From JBFHQE01 sp041592335 (GTDB lineage Bacteria > Pseudomonadota > Gammaproteobacteria > Thiohalobacterales > Thiohalobacteraceae): a stretch of 64,000 bases of DNA. Where the stretch lies: the NCBI GenBank assembly GCA_041592335.1, contig JBFHQE010000005.1:1-64000 (forward strand). Reading direction: 5' to 3'. The notes below the pieces were generated by a model. It was not told the DNA's origin. It worked only from the letters and a program-made list of their open reading frames with translations, and did not search any database. The translations under genes were made by a program, and so were the position numbers. Positions 26,957-36,614 of this stretch are shown piece after piece (the stretch's first letter is position 1; each line of letters starts with the position of its first letter).

Positions 26957-28128
26957 TGAATGAATCGCTGATTAATAGCTTTTTTGCCACGCTGGATCAG
27001 GTGCTGACCGGCAGCGATTGTTATCCGCTGCATCAGCCGGATTTCCAGGGCAACGAATGGGCATATGTAAAAGACTGCATCGATAGCGGCTGGGTATCGT
27101 CCGTCGGCAGCTATGTGACCCGCTTCGAACAGGACCTGGCGCAATATACCGGCGTCAGGAAAGCTATCGCCGCCATGAATGGCACTGCGGCGTTACACAC
27201 CTGCCTGATGCTGTGCGACGTCCAGGCCCATGACGAGGTATTGCTACCGACCTTCACCTTTGTCGCCACCGCTAACGCCGTGCGTTACTGCCAGGCCGAG
27301 CCGCATTTTGTCGACATCAGCGCGACAACCCTGGGCGTGGACCCGCGCAAGCTCGCTTCATATCTGGAAAGCCACACCCGGCAACAGGATGGCTGCTGCA
27401 TCAACCAACAGACGCAACGCCCTATCCGCGCCCTGATTGTCATGCACGCCTTCGGCCATCCGGCGGAGATGGATGCATTGCAGCAGTTGTGCGAACAGCA
27501 CAATATTGCCCTGATCGAAGATGCCGCCGAGGCACTGGGTTCTTTCCACCAGGGCAGGCATGTCGGGCACTGGGGCCGGGTGAGCGCCCTGAGTTTCAAC
27601 GGTAACAAGATCATAACCACCGGCGGTGGTGGCGCCATCCTGACCAACGATGAAAGTCTGGCGAAAACCGCGCATCACCTGACCACTACCGCCAAGCTGC
27701 CGCACCCCTGGAATTTTGTGCATGACGAAGTCGGCTATAACTACCGACTGCCGAACATCAATGCCGCGCTGGGTTGCGCGCAACTGGAGTTGCTACCGCG
27801 CTTCGTGGAATGGAAACGTCAGCTGGCCAGCCGTTACCAGCAACTATTTGCTGATTCGCCGCTTGGCCGGATGCTGCCCGAACCGGACGGCTCACAGAGC
27901 AACTACTGGCTGAACTGTTTTGTTTTGCACCCGGAACATGCGGCACTGCGCGACACGATACTCAATCATTGCCATGAGCGCCGGATCCTGGCGCGTCCGG
28001 CCTGGGAACTGATGCACCGGCTACCCATGTACCAGGCCTGCCCACGCATGGATATGAGTACGGCCGAACAACTCCAGGCCAGTCTCATATCCCTGCCCAG
28101 CAGCCCCGTCCTGGGGGCCGCCGCATGA
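26956..28128 (+). CDS. legC: PLP aminotransferase LegC
   Basis: This 390-residue DegT/DnrJ/EryC1-type enzyme would aminate the 4-keto sugar made by LegB. The PLP lysine lies in LSFNGNKIITTGGGG (about 214-228), a signature of the LegC/PglE group, and EDAAEALGS lies upstream. Its start overlaps the legB stop by one base (TGATG). Confidence 0.9.
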   Translation: MNESLINSFFATLDQVLTGSDCYPLHQPDFQGNEWAYVKDCIDSGWVSSVGSYVTRFEQDLAQYTGVRKAIAAMNGTAALHTCLMLCDVQAHDEVLLPTFTFVATANAVRYCQAEPHFVDISATTLGVDPRKLASYLESHTRQQDGCCINQQTQRPIRALIVMHAFGHPAEMDALQQLCEQHNIALIEDAAEALGSFHQGRHVGHWGRVSALSFNGNKIITTGGGGAILTNDESLAKTAHHLTTTAKLPHPWNFVHDEVGYNYRLPNINAALGCAQLELLPRFVEWKRQLASRYQQLFADSPLGRMLPEPDGSQSNYWLNCFVLHPEHAALRDTILNHCHERRILARPAWELMHRLPMYQACPRMDMSTAEQLQASLISLPSSPVLGAAA

Positions 28129-29297
28129 GCCGCACCATTACCGTCGTGACCGGCTCGCGCGCCGAATACGGCCTGTTAACGCCATTACTCAAGGCGATCG
28201 ATGCGCACGATTCGCTTGAATTACAGTTGCTGGTAACCGGCATGCATCTATCGCCCCGGCATGGCAACACCATTGACCAGATCCTGACCGACGGCATTGC
28301 CATCACCGCGACCGTCAACATGGACCTGGAGGATGACAGCGCGCTCGGCATCGCCGAGGCAATGGCCAACGGCATCTCCGGCTTTTGTCACAACTTCCAG
28401 ATTCACAGACCCGATATTCTGGTGGTGCTCGGCGATCGCTATGAAATCTTTACCGCTGTCCAGGCTGCAATGATCTGCAATATCCCCATCGCCCATATCC
28501 ATGGAGGCGAGGCATCGGAAGGCGCCATGGATGAAGCCATTCGCCACAGCATCACCAAAATGGCTCAACTGCACTTCACTGCGACCGAATCCTACCGGCA
28601 ACGCGTGATTCAACTCGGCGAACAGCCGGGTCATGTATTCAATGTCGGCGCGCTGGCCGTCGACAATATCCGCAAACTGCCATTGCTGGACAAGACAACC
28701 CTGGAAGCCGATCTCGGTTTCCGGTTTGGCAACCAGAACTTCCTGGTTACCTATCACCCACTGACACTGGATGAAACGGCTTCAAGGGCGGGGATTACCC
28801 ATCTGCTTGAGGCGCTGGATGAATTCCCGGATGCACACACCATCTTTACCCGTGCCAATGCCGATTCCGGTGGCGCGGAAATAAATGCCATGATCGACCG
28901 CTATGTCGACAAAAACCCGCAACGTTGTATCGCCTTTGACGCCATGGGCAGCCTGCGCTACCTGAGTGCCATGCGGCTATGCGATGCCGTGGTCGGCAAT
29001 TCATCAAGCGGCATCATCGAAGCCCCGATCATGAAGACAGCCACGGTCAATATCGGCGATCGGCAGAAAGGCCGGCTGCGAGTCAATTCCATTATCGATG
29101 TATCCACTGATGCACCGGCCATCGTGAATGGCATCGCACAGGCACTGTCTAATGACTTCAAACAACAGCTCAGTGACACACCCTGCATCTACGGGGACGG
29201 CGACACAGCCGGACAGATCGTCGATTTGCTGGCCCGGTTCCCGCTTGACGGCATCCTGATGAAACGTTTTTACGATCTGCCGGGAGTGAACACGTGA
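28125..29297 (+). CDS. legG: Hydrolysing NDP-sugar 2-epimerase LegG (NeuC family)
   Basis: This 390-residue member of the hydrolysing UDP-GlcNAc 2-epimerase family would release 2,4-diacetamido-2,4,6-trideoxymannose from its nucleotide. It has TGSRAEYGLL at the N-terminus, HIHGGEASEGAMDE near 123-136 and the C-terminal GNSSSGIIEAP. ATGA overlaps on both sides show translational coupling. Confidence 0.92.
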   Translation: MSRTITVVTGSRAEYGLLTPLLKAIDAHDSLELQLLVTGMHLSPRHGNTIDQILTDGIAITATVNMDLEDDSALGIAEAMANGISGFCHNFQIHRPDILVVLGDRYEIFTAVQAAMICNIPIAHIHGGEASEGAMDEAIRHSITKMAQLHFTATESYRQRVIQLGEQPGHVFNVGALAVDNIRKLPLLDKTTLEADLGFRFGNQNFLVTYHPLTLDETASRAGITHLLEALDEFPDAHTIFTRANADSGGAEINAMIDRYVDKNPQRCIAFDAMGSLRYLSAMRLCDAVVGNSSSGIIEAPIMKTATVNIGDRQKGRLRVNSIIDVSTDAPAIVNGIAQALSNDFKQQLSDTPCIYGDGDTAGQIVDLLARFPLDGILMKRFYDLPGVNT

Positions 29298-30364
29298 GCT
29301 GCTTCATCATTGCCGAGGCCGGGGTTAATCATAATGGCGACATGGCCATGGCCCGCCAGTTGATTGCGGCGGCCAAGGACGCGGGCGCCGATGCAGTCAA
29401 GTTCCAGACTTTCACGCCATCGGCACTGGTCAGCCAACATGCCGCCAAGGCCGACTATCAACAGAAAACAACCGGTTCGTCAGAATCCCAGCTCGACATG
29501 CTGCGCAAGCTGGCATTAAGCGAGGCCGATCATGAAATGCTCCGTGCTCACTGCGATGAACAGCAGATTGCCTTCCTGTCCTCACCTTTCGATCTCGACA
29601 GCGCGACACTGCTGACCGATCACTACCATCTACCGCGTATCAAGCTGGGTTCCGGCGAAATCACCAATGGTCCGCTGTTGCTGCAACTGGCGCGCAGTGG
29701 CGTGGACATGATTCTTTCGACCGGCATGTGCACGCTGGACGATATTCGCGCGGCACTGTCACTACTGGCCTGGGGGTATCGTAACTCAGCTGCGCCGACG
29801 AAACTGGACTGGAACGGTTACTGGGAACAACCGGAAAGCAGGCAAGTATTGACGGACAAAATCACCCTGCTGCATTGCACCACCGAGTATCCCGCGCCCT
29901 ATAACGAGATCAACCTGCGCGCCATGGATACCTTGGCCGAAACGTTCGGCCTGCCAGTCGGCTATTCCGATCACACGCCCGGCATCGAGATTTCACTCGC
30001 CGCCGTGGCGCGCGGCGCCTGTGTGATCGAAAAACATTTCACTCTCGATCGTACCTTGCCCGGCCCGGATCACCAGGCCTCGCTGGAACCAGATGAACTG
30101 AGCGCGCTGGTACAGGGTATTCGCCACATCGAACAGGCCTTGGGCGATGGCATCAAACAACCTTCGCCAAGCGAACGGAAAAACATGCAGGTCGCACGCA
30201 AGAGCCTGGTGGCGCTGACGTCTATATCCAGCGGTGACAGATTCACCACCGACAATCTCGGCTGCAAGCGGCCCGGCACAGGCCTCTCGCCCATGGATTA
30301 CTGGGACTGGCTGGGCAAAACCGCTGACCGCGACTACGCTCCCGACGAGGAGATTACACCATGA
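29294..30364 (+). CDS. legI: N,N'-diacetyllegionaminic acid synthase LegI (NeuB family)
   Basis: LegI condenses the free 6-deoxy-mannose derivative with phosphoenolpyruvate. The N-terminal TIM-barrel domain has AEAGVNHNGD near 7-16 and GYSDHTPGIE near 220. The C-terminal SAF (antifreeze-like) domain covers about 290-350. It begins with GTG, overlapping the legG stop as GTGA. Its neighbours favour legionaminate over neuraminate as product. Confidence 0.92.
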   Translation: MSCFIIAEAGVNHNGDMAMARQLIAAAKDAGADAVKFQTFTPSALVSQHAAKADYQQKTTGSSESQLDMLRKLALSEADHEMLRAHCDEQQIAFLSSPFDLDSATLLTDHYHLPRIKLGSGEITNGPLLLQLARSGVDMILSTGMCTLDDIRAALSLLAWGYRNSAAPTKLDWNGYWEQPESRQVLTDKITLLHCTTEYPAPYNEINLRAMDTLAETFGLPVGYSDHTPGIEISLAAVARGACVIEKHFTLDRTLPGPDHQASLEPDELSALVQGIRHIEQALGDGIKQPSPSERKNMQVARKSLVALTSISSGDRFTTDNLGCKRPGTGLSPMDYWDWLGKTADRDYAPDEEITP

Positions 30365-31005
30365 ATCGACCGATCATCATCGTGGGTGCCGGCGGTCATG
30401 GCCGGGTACTCGCAGACACGCTGCGACAGCTGAATAGCGACATTCTCGGCGTAACCGATCCGCTGCAGCCAAAATTGACCGGCGTTTTCGCCGATATCCA
30501 TTATCTCGGCCGCGACGATGTCATACGGCAATACAGCGCCTCGGAAGTACGCCTGGTCAACGCGCTCGGCTCGGTGCGCAATACCCAGCCTCGCGCGGAT
30601 ATCTACCTTGACTTCAAGGCCGATGGTTACGGCTTTGCCAACGTCATTCATCCCTCCTCCCAGGTGTTGTCGCATCAACCCCAGGGCGAAGGCATCCAGG
30701 TACTGGCCGGCGCAATCGTCAACGTCGATACCCTGCTGGGTCATAACGTACTGATCAATACAGGCGTCATCGTCGAGCACGGTTGCCGTATCGGCCCTCA
30801 TACTCACATCGCCAGCGGCGCCATTATCTGCGGCGATTGCCACATCGGCGATAGCGTACATATCGGCGCTGGTTCGACAGTAATACAGGGCATCCGCATA
30901 GGCGATGGCGCAATAATTGCTGCGGGTTCCGTTGTAACCCGTGACATTCCTTCAGGCACGCTGGTCGCGGGAGTACCGGCGGAAATTAAACGGCAGATTA
31001 TATGA
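30361..31005 (+). CDS. neuD: NeuD/PglD-type sugar acetyltransferase (probable LegH role)
   Basis: This 214-residue protein has an N-terminal Rossmann-like half (IVGAGGHGRVLADTL) and a C-terminal left-handed beta helix built of hexapeptide repeats (about 105-205), ending VAGVPAEIK. The family acetylates amino or hydroxyl groups of nonulosonic acids or their precursors. Here it is the only visible candidate for 4-N-acetylation in the legionaminic pathway (LegH), though O-acetylation of the finished sugar is also possible. Confidence 0.85.
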   Translation: MNRPIIIVGAGGHGRVLADTLRQLNSDILGVTDPLQPKLTGVFADIHYLGRDDVIRQYSASEVRLVNALGSVRNTQPRADIYLDFKADGYGFANVIHPSSQVLSHQPQGEGIQVLAGAIVNVDTLLGHNVLINTGVIVEHGCRIGPHTHIASGAIICGDCHIGDSVHIGAGSTVIQGIRIGDGAIIAAGSVVTRDIPSGTLVAGVPAEIKRQII

Positions 31006-32051
31006 GTTCGAAATGGCAACAAGTTGCCCTTGAGGCAAAGGCAAACCTCAGAAAGGCGCTCCAGGTTATCGATGCCAGCGCCATCCAGATTGCACTGGTG
31101 GTCGACGATGAGCATCGCCTGCTGGGCACTATTACCGATGGCGATATTCGTCGCGCTTTATTGCGTGGCGAAGACATGGACACCCCGGTCGACAAAATCA
31201 TGAATGCCAATCCCTTTACTGGCCTGAATGATGAAGATCGCTCCATCTGGCAGCGAACCATGCTGCGTCACCATCTGCAACATCTGCCCATCCTCGATAT
31301 GAACGGTCATGTGGTGGATCTGGCGCGCTACACACCGCCGCAGGAACCCACCCGGGATAACCCGATTATTCTTATGGCTGGCGGCCTGGGTACGCGCCTG
31401 CGCCCACTGACCGAAAACCAGCCCAAGCCCCTGTTGCGCGTGGGCAGTAAACCGATTCTGGAAACCATTATCGAAAACTTCCGTGGCCAGGGCTTTTACC
31501 GCATCTATCTCAGCATCAATTACATGGGCGACATGATCCGTGACTATTTCGGCAACGGCGAGAAATGGGATGTCGAAATAGCCTATCTGGAAGAAAAAGA
31601 ACGCCTGGGTACTGCGGGCGCATTAAGCCTGATGCCGGACACTCCCAATCTGCCCATGATTGTAATGAACGGCGATCTCCTGACCAATGTCGATTTTGTG
31701 CGTCTGCTCGATTTTCACGAGCGGCAACAGGCCTGCGCCACGCTGTGTGTGCGCGAATACAGCTACCAGGTACCCTACGGCGTGGTAAAAGTCGACGACT
31801 ACACAGTGGAGATGCTAAAGGAAAAACCCATTGAGCATCATTTCGTGAACGCGGGCATTTACGCACTCGATCCCGATGTACTGGAACGCATTCCCCATGG
31901 CCAGTTTTATGACATGACCACCTTGCTGGACACATTGATCAGTGAGAAACGCAAGGTCAGCGGTTTCCCGCTGCGCGATTACTGGATGGACATCGGCCGC
32001 ATGGACGACTACGAACGGGCCGATAACGAGTATAAAGATTTCTTCTCATGA
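31002..32051 (+). CDS. ptmE: CBS-domain sugar-1-phosphate nucleotidyltransferase (PtmE-like)
   Basis: Residues 5-115 form a CBS pair, and residues from about 120 onward form a nucleotidyltransferase with the loop LMAGGLGTRLRPLT and PKPLLRVGSKPIL. This architecture is that of Campylobacter PtmE, a glucosamine-1-phosphate guanylyltransferase that feeds GDP-sugars into the legionaminic acid route. It overlaps both neighbours by 4 bases. The nucleotide (GTP or UTP) is inferred only from the family. Confidence 0.85.
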   Translation: MSSKWQQVALEAKANLRKALQVIDASAIQIALVVDDEHRLLGTITDGDIRRALLRGEDMDTPVDKIMNANPFTGLNDEDRSIWQRTMLRHHLQHLPILDMNGHVVDLARYTPPQEPTRDNPIILMAGGLGTRLRPLTENQPKPLLRVGSKPILETIIENFRGQGFYRIYLSINYMGDMIRDYFGNGEKWDVEIAYLEEKERLGTAGALSLMPDTPNLPMIVMNGDLLTNVDFVRLLDFHERQQACATLCVREYSYQVPYGVVKVDDYTVEMLKEKPIEHHFVNAGIYALDPDVLERIPHGQFYDMTTLLDTLISEKRKVSGFPLRDYWMDIGRMDDYERADNEYKDFFS

Positions 32052-32737
32052 TTGATGACCGCAGTGTCCTGGCCATCATTCCCGCGCGCGGTGGCTCCAA
32101 GGGACTTCCCAATAAAAACATTCTTCCCCTTGCCGGCAAACCGCTGATTAGCTGGACCATCGATGCAGCCCGGCAAAGCCAGGCCATTGATCGTTGCGTC
32201 CTGTCCACCGACAGCCCGGCCATTGCGGGCGTCGCGGAAGAATGCGGCTGCGAGGTACCTTTTTTACGGCCCGCGTACCTGGCATCGGATGAAGCCACCA
32301 CCCTGGATACCATTTTACATACCCTCGACAATGTCGAGCGGCATGATCTGCTAGTCGTGTTGCAACCCACTTCCCCGCTCCGCAAGGCGGCCGACATCGA
32401 TGCCGCCATCACGCTGATGCTGCAACAAAAGGCGCGCAGTTGCGTCTCTGTCACACGAGCGGACAAAAGCCCACACTGGATGTTTCATCGCGATCCGCTG
32501 GGGAAGCTACAACCCGTACTAACTGACCCGGCTAACGCCTCCCGCCGTCAGGATCTGGAAGCCGTCTATGTGTTGAACGGTGCTATCTATGTTGCGGAAA
32601 CTGATTTTGTTCGCGAAGAAAAAGTCTTTTTTAATCCGGACAGCGTCAGCTACCTCATGCCGAAAGAGCGCTCAATCGATATCGATGACCGAATGGACTT
32701 CATGCTGGCCGAACAGCTTCTTATGCAAACTTTTTAG
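32048..32737 (+). CDS. legF: CMP-legionaminic acid synthetase LegF (NeuA family)
   Basis: This 229-residue enzyme activates the nonulosonate with CTP. The N-terminal IIPARGGSKGLPNKNI and the later LQPTSPLR are the hallmarks of CMP-sialate synthetases. It is the last gene of the leg run. Its stop TAG overlaps the stop of the convergent oxidoreductase gene within the four bases TTAG. Confidence 0.9.
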   Translation: MIDDRSVLAIIPARGGSKGLPNKNILPLAGKPLISWTIDAARQSQAIDRCVLSTDSPAIAGVAEECGCEVPFLRPAYLASDEATTLDTILHTLDNVERHDLLVVLQPTSPLRKAADIDAAITLMLQQKARSCVSVTRADKSPHWMFHRDPLGKLQPVLTDPANASRRQDLEAVYVLNGAIYVAETDFVREEKVFFNPDSVSYLMPKERSIDIDDRMDFMLAEQLLMQTF

Positions 32738-33807
32738 CGACTGGGCACGATCAGATCGCGGCGCACGTCCGCAACATCAATCACAGCATGTTGCTGCTCC
32801 TGACTCTGATGCATCGCCAGACCAATGGCGAGAGCCGCCCTTGCATCGTCAATCCCACAGGCTACTGATGTACCCTGCCGTACCGCCGAGACAAGATCGG
32901 CGGCTGCGGCTGACCAGTTATTGCCGTATTCGAATTTTGGAAAATCGACCCGTTTCAACTCCTGCATGACGCTCATGTAGGTCGCGTCGGCCGGTGTCCA
33001 TAATTCTGTCTGCACATTGCCGATCCGAATCATCCCTGCGCTGCCCAACAGCTCGAACTCAAAGCGGAAATAATCCTTGTCACGGCCATGAATCATGGCG
33101 GTCACGCCCGAATCGAAATGAATCAGCGCATCGCCGCCAAAGTCACAGAAATCAGTCCTGGCATCGTAACGATAGCCACTTTGCACGTTCTGTTCTTCAC
33201 CCGTCTCCAGCCAGGCCTGCACGGCAACGGCTTCCCCTGCGTAGAGTCGCAGCAAATCAAACGCATGTGTGCCGGTATGCAACATATTGCCGCTGAAATG
33301 GACATTGATCGTCTGCAGTTCACCGATTGCCCCCGCGCGGATCAGTTCATTCACCTTGTGGTAGCGCAGCTCCCAGCGGCGCATATAGGACACGATCAGC
33401 CGGGTATTATGCCGCTCAAGGGCCGCCTGCATGCGTTCGATTTCCGCCAGTGATACGGCAGCGGCCTTCTCGCACCAGATCCCTTTCACTCCCGCCTCGG
33501 CCGCCGCGCACACCATGTCGGCCCGTTCGGTCGCATAAGCGGCAATACTGACATAATCCAGTTGTTCCCCTGCCAGCATTGCTCGGTAATCGGTATAACG
33601 CGACTCAACACCGTAATGTTCGCCAAAATCGCTTAACCGTTGCGTGTCAATATCGCAGGCCGCCTGCAGCTGGATGCCGGGCTGTTTAAGCCAGCCACCC
33701 ACATGACTGCAGGGCTTTGAACGCCGTTCGTCATTTTCCAGCAGCCAGGCCACGCGACCGCATCCAATGACACCGACGCGTGCGGGTGTATGTAATTCAA
33801 AAGTCAT
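32734..33807 (-). CDS. Gfo/Idh/MocA-family sugar oxidoreductase
   Basis: This 357-residue NAD(P)-dependent oxidoreductase has the loop GVIGCGRVAWLLE at the N-terminus and IWCEKAAAVSLAEIE near the catalytic Lys. Such enzymes oxidise or reduce sugar hydroxyls, often on nucleotide sugars. The frame extends to 33861, but the ATG at 33807 has a GGAAC ribosome site and lies about 20 bases below a sigma-54 promoter at 33840-33855. The substrate is unknown. It runs against the direction of the island. Confidence 0.85.
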   Translation of the reverse strand: MTFELHTPARVGVIGCGRVAWLLENDERRSKPCSHVGGWLKQPGIQLQAACDIDTQRLSDFGEHYGVESRYTDYRAMLAGEQLDYVSIAAYATERADMVCAAAEAGVKGIWCEKAAAVSLAEIERMQAALERHNTRLIVSYMRRWELRYHKVNELIRAGAIGELQTINVHFSGNMLHTGTHAFDLLRLYAGEAVAVQAWLETGEEQNVQSGYRYDARTDFCDFGGDALIHFDSGVTAMIHGRDKDYFRFEFELLGSAGMIRIGNVQTELWTPADATYMSVMQELKRVDFPKFEYGNNWSAAAADLVSAVRQGTSVACGIDDARAALAIGLAMHQSQEQQHAVIDVADVRRDLIVPSR

Positions 33808-33839
33808 CTTGTTCCAGTCTCGGTATCTGTCCCGAAATA

Positions 33840-33855
33840 TGCAGATGCCGTGCCA
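33840..33855 (-). promoter_or_regulatory. Sigma-54 promoter of the Gfo/Idh oxidoreductase gene
   Basis: On the minus strand the sequence is TGGCACG-GCAT-CTGCA, matching the -24/-12 consensus except T to C at the first base of the -12 box, as at fliE. Transcription would begin near 33829, about 22 bases before the ATG. It sits in the short divergent gap with the second maf-like gene. Confidence 0.8.
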
Positions 33856-33902
33856 GTGCAAAGCAGGTTAATAAACAGGTAAGATGCGGCTTACGGAATC
33901 AA

Positions 33903-35219
33903 GTGGACGCAGCCGTCGGAATGAATCAAGTTGTCGAAGAAAATCTGGCTCTATTGCAGCAGCGCTGGCCACAGCTTTATACCCGCATCACCACTGCTCT
34001 ATTTGATTATCCCCTGGAGTGGATCACCCACACACCCGCAACGTCACTTGCGGTCAATGGTTATCGACTCTGGAGTGCTTTCAACCCCGAAGCCGAGGGG
34101 GAGTTGCAGGCCACTCCTGTGCCGGACACGGCAACTGAGGCATGGGTCTATGGCATCGGCTCGGGTGATCTGATCCGGGCCCTGCTGCGACGCGATGACC
34201 TGAAACAACTTCATGTTGTCATTTTGAATCCGGGACTGGCACACCTGTTAATGCACAGCCTGGATCATCGCGACTGGTTACAGGATCCGCGCGTCGAACT
34301 GCTCGATGCTGCTGGACAAACGCTGCCGCAGTCGCCCTTTGCCGTGGTTCCTGCCTGTCTGCATCTCTGTACTGACGAAACTGTCGCTTTACGCGATCAG
34401 TTGTTGCTCGAGCTGAATACGCCTTTTGAGCGCCAGCGCCAGCAAGGGCGGGAGCCGCTGCGCCAGAAGCGGATTGAGCAAAACCGTTCGCTGATCACCT
34501 CCGACGGCGATGTTGATGCCCTGTTCGGCTCCGCGCAGGGTTCAAGTATCGCGGTTGTAATTGCCGGTCCTACCCTGGCGCAAACGGCGGACTGGCTACA
34601 ATCGAATCGCAATGAAGGACCGGTCATCGCCGTGGATGGCGCACTTTCTCCCCTGCTGAAGAAAAACATCGTTCCCGATCTAGTGGTCAGTGTTGACGAT
34701 AATGAAGAGTGGATTGTGAAATATTTTTCGGGCGACCTTGCTGCCTGCAAAAACAGCACGCTCGTTTATGCGCCGGTTGTCCCGCATGCCGCATTGTTGC
34801 TCTGGCCGGGACGGCGGCTGACCATGTATACCTCTGAAGCCCGTTACGACAAATTACGTCAGCAAATCCCGAAAGGGAAACTCTTCCTGTCCGGCTCGGT
34901 CTCGCATGCCGCGGTCGACCTGGCTGTCAAAATGGGCGCACGCCAGGTACGCCTGTTTGGCGCGGATTTCGGTTTTCCTGGCGATCAAATCCACGCCAAC
35001 CCGGATGGCCCTGTCGAGTTTTATGATAATGCCGCCAGGGCCGGGGCAACGGTAAAAAACGGTCATGGGCAAATGATCCGGACTTTGCCCAGCTTTAATG
35101 GTTATCGCCTGGATCTTGAGCAGTACATCGCTCACATCCCGGACATCACCTTTATCAATATGAGCCGTAATGGCGCCTGCATTCGCGGCACGGTCTATCC
35201 TGACGAGGGTTCAGCATGA
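33903..35219 (+). CDS. Maf-like DUF115 glycosyltransferase (second copy)
   Basis: This product of about 438 residues has the DUF115 core from about residue 215 (AVVIAGPTLAQT, then PDLVVSVDDN and LFGADFGFPGDQ). It lacks the long TPR tail of the first Maf. The phosphate-loop motif reads AGPTL rather than GGPSL. The start is uncertain: GTG at 33903 has GGA five bases upstream, and ATG at 33921 is the alternative. A frame reaching 33780 overlaps the divergent oxidoreductase and is rejected. The stop overlaps the next gene by 4 bases. Confidence 0.82.
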   Translation: MDAAVGMNQVVEENLALLQQRWPQLYTRITTALFDYPLEWITHTPATSLAVNGYRLWSAFNPEAEGELQATPVPDTATEAWVYGIGSGDLIRALLRRDDLKQLHVVILNPGLAHLLMHSLDHRDWLQDPRVELLDAAGQTLPQSPFAVVPACLHLCTDETVALRDQLLLELNTPFERQRQQGREPLRQKRIEQNRSLITSDGDVDALFGSAQGSSIAVVIAGPTLAQTADWLQSNRNEGPVIAVDGALSPLLKKNIVPDLVVSVDDNEEWIVKYFSGDLAACKNSTLVYAPVVPHAALLLWPGRRLTMYTSEARYDKLRQQIPKGKLFLSGSVSHAAVDLAVKMGARQVRLFGADFGFPGDQIHANPDGPVEFYDNAARAGATVKNGHGQMIRTLPSFNGYRLDLEQYIAHIPDITFINMSRNGACIRGTVYPDEGSA

Positions 35220-36589
35220 TCCTCAAAGATTTTCATGCCTTTATAAACGATTACCATGAAACCCTGATGGGTCTGCATTGCGGGCAAACCGCCCGAGCGA
35301 ATCATCACCTGGTTCGCCTGCTGGATCGTCTCATTGAATTTTTACAGGCATTACCACCGCCACAAGTTGTCGCAGCCCTGCCGGTAATCCAGTCGATGGC
35401 GGCGGCAAAAGAACGAGATGACAGCGTGAGCCTGGCGGATACAGTGCAATTTGAGCTTCCCCAGGCCGCGCTCGTGGAAACATTTGGCAGTGCTCTCTTC
35501 GAAATGCCGACATTGTTACAGCTAAAATCCATTGCACGCCTGCTTAAGCAAACCAATGGTGCACATCAAGTCGCCAACGAATTAGGTTCGATTTATGCGG
35601 ACAATCCGGAGGCCTTTGGACTGGCGTTTTATTTCGCCGAGTCACTTTCCCGGGAAAGCCGTTCCGCCGATCTCATCCATCTGCTACAGGCCGAGGAAAA
35701 GGCCGGTCGTCTTTCTCCCGCCAGCGCCTATAGCCTATCCCTGTTACTGGCTGACAACGATGAATTCGAACAGGCAGAAAGACTCATGGACTGGGCCTAT
35801 ACTCGCAGCCAGAAACTCCAGGATGGTTATGCCCAGCTGGGATGGAAAAAGGGACACCATGACCTGGACTGGAATAGCGCGTACCAGCTCATGAATAAAG
35901 ACAGAACCAATAACCGCATTTCGCCCTTCTGGCTGAAAACCATGGCGCAGGCGGCCGCCCATGCCTCACGAATGGACGATGCAAAAGCCTTGATCGCTGA
36001 CTGTTACCAGGCGGACGGCACAATGGTTAATGGCTATACCCGCATTGGCTGGTGCGGCTATCTGCTGAACGGGAATAAGAACGATTACAAAACACTTGTG
36101 GGACAAGACCGTTCTTTGGGTCGCTTCTCGGAACAACAGGACGCGGGGCCGGTGTTCCAGGCAGCAGAACAGGTATTTGATGGGGAACCCTTTGAGCAGG
36201 TGTATGCACATCTGACCAAAGCCGCAGCAAGCACCCCTCACAATCGCAACTGGTTCTCCGTTGTTGGCTGGCTTTATATACGCGAAGGAAGTTTCCTTTC
36301 CGGTTACAAAATGATGCTGCATGATTACCAGGCGAATCTGATGGATAAAACACTATGGTTTCCGAGTTACACCGTTGCCTTGTTATTGGCAGGTGAACAC
36401 GAGAGGGCCAAAGAACTTTTAACGACCGCACAAACCGATAACTGGCTGACGCAACGCAACCTGCTCGGCTATTCAACAATGCCCGATGCCGTATTGACAT
36501 CGAACGAATTCGAACAACTTATTCTCAATCCTGAACAGTCGCCGACCTATCAAATGCTGGTGGAAAAATTCAGGAGAGCGCCGCATTAA
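35216..36589 (+). CDS. Helical-repeat protein of unknown function
   Basis: This 457-residue protein is predicted mostly helical and resembles TPR-like solenoids. Three spaced motifs recur: GYAQLGW near 203, GYTRIGW near 272 and WFSVVGWLY near 346, about 70 residues apart. No catalytic motif or signal peptide is visible. It is translationally coupled to the preceding maf-like gene by an ATGA overlap. It may do for that Maf what the TPR tail does for the first Maf, namely bind an acceptor protein. That is inference. Confidence 0.75.
   Translation: MILKDFHAFINDYHETLMGLHCGQTARANHHLVRLLDRLIEFLQALPPPQVVAALPVIQSMAAAKERDDSVSLADTVQFELPQAALVETFGSALFEMPTLLQLKSIARLLKQTNGAHQVANELGSIYADNPEAFGLAFYFAESLSRESRSADLIHLLQAEEKAGRLSPASAYSLSLLLADNDEFEQAERLMDWAYTRSQKLQDGYAQLGWKKGHHDLDWNSAYQLMNKDRTNNRISPFWLKTMAQAAAHASRMDDAKALIADCYQADGTMVNGYTRIGWCGYLLNGNKNDYKTLVGQDRSLGRFSEQQDAGPVFQAAEQVFDGEPFEQVYAHLTKAAASTPHNRNWFSVVGWLYIREGSFLSGYKMMLHDYQANLMDKTLWFPSYTVALLLAGEHERAKELLTTAQTDNWLTQRNLLGYSTMPDAVLTSNEFEQLILNPEQSPTYQMLVEKFRRAPH
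36572..36577 (+). promoter_or_regulatory. Ribosome binding site that points to an ATT start for pseG
   Basis: AGGAGA lies inside the end of the preceding gene, 7 bases upstream of ATT at 36585, which is in frame with pseG. No ATG, GTG, TTG or CTG is correctly spaced from it. The TTG at 36615 and ATG at 36621 have no ribosome site of their own. Confidence 0.45.
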
Positions 36590-36614
36590 CCCGCAGGCTG
36601 CCAACGAACCGTTA

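Noticed and set aside
33780..33902. N-terminal extension of the second Maf-like protein
   Set aside because: It overlaps the divergent gene and its sigma-54 promoter, and its Cys/Arg-rich residues do not look like coding sequence.
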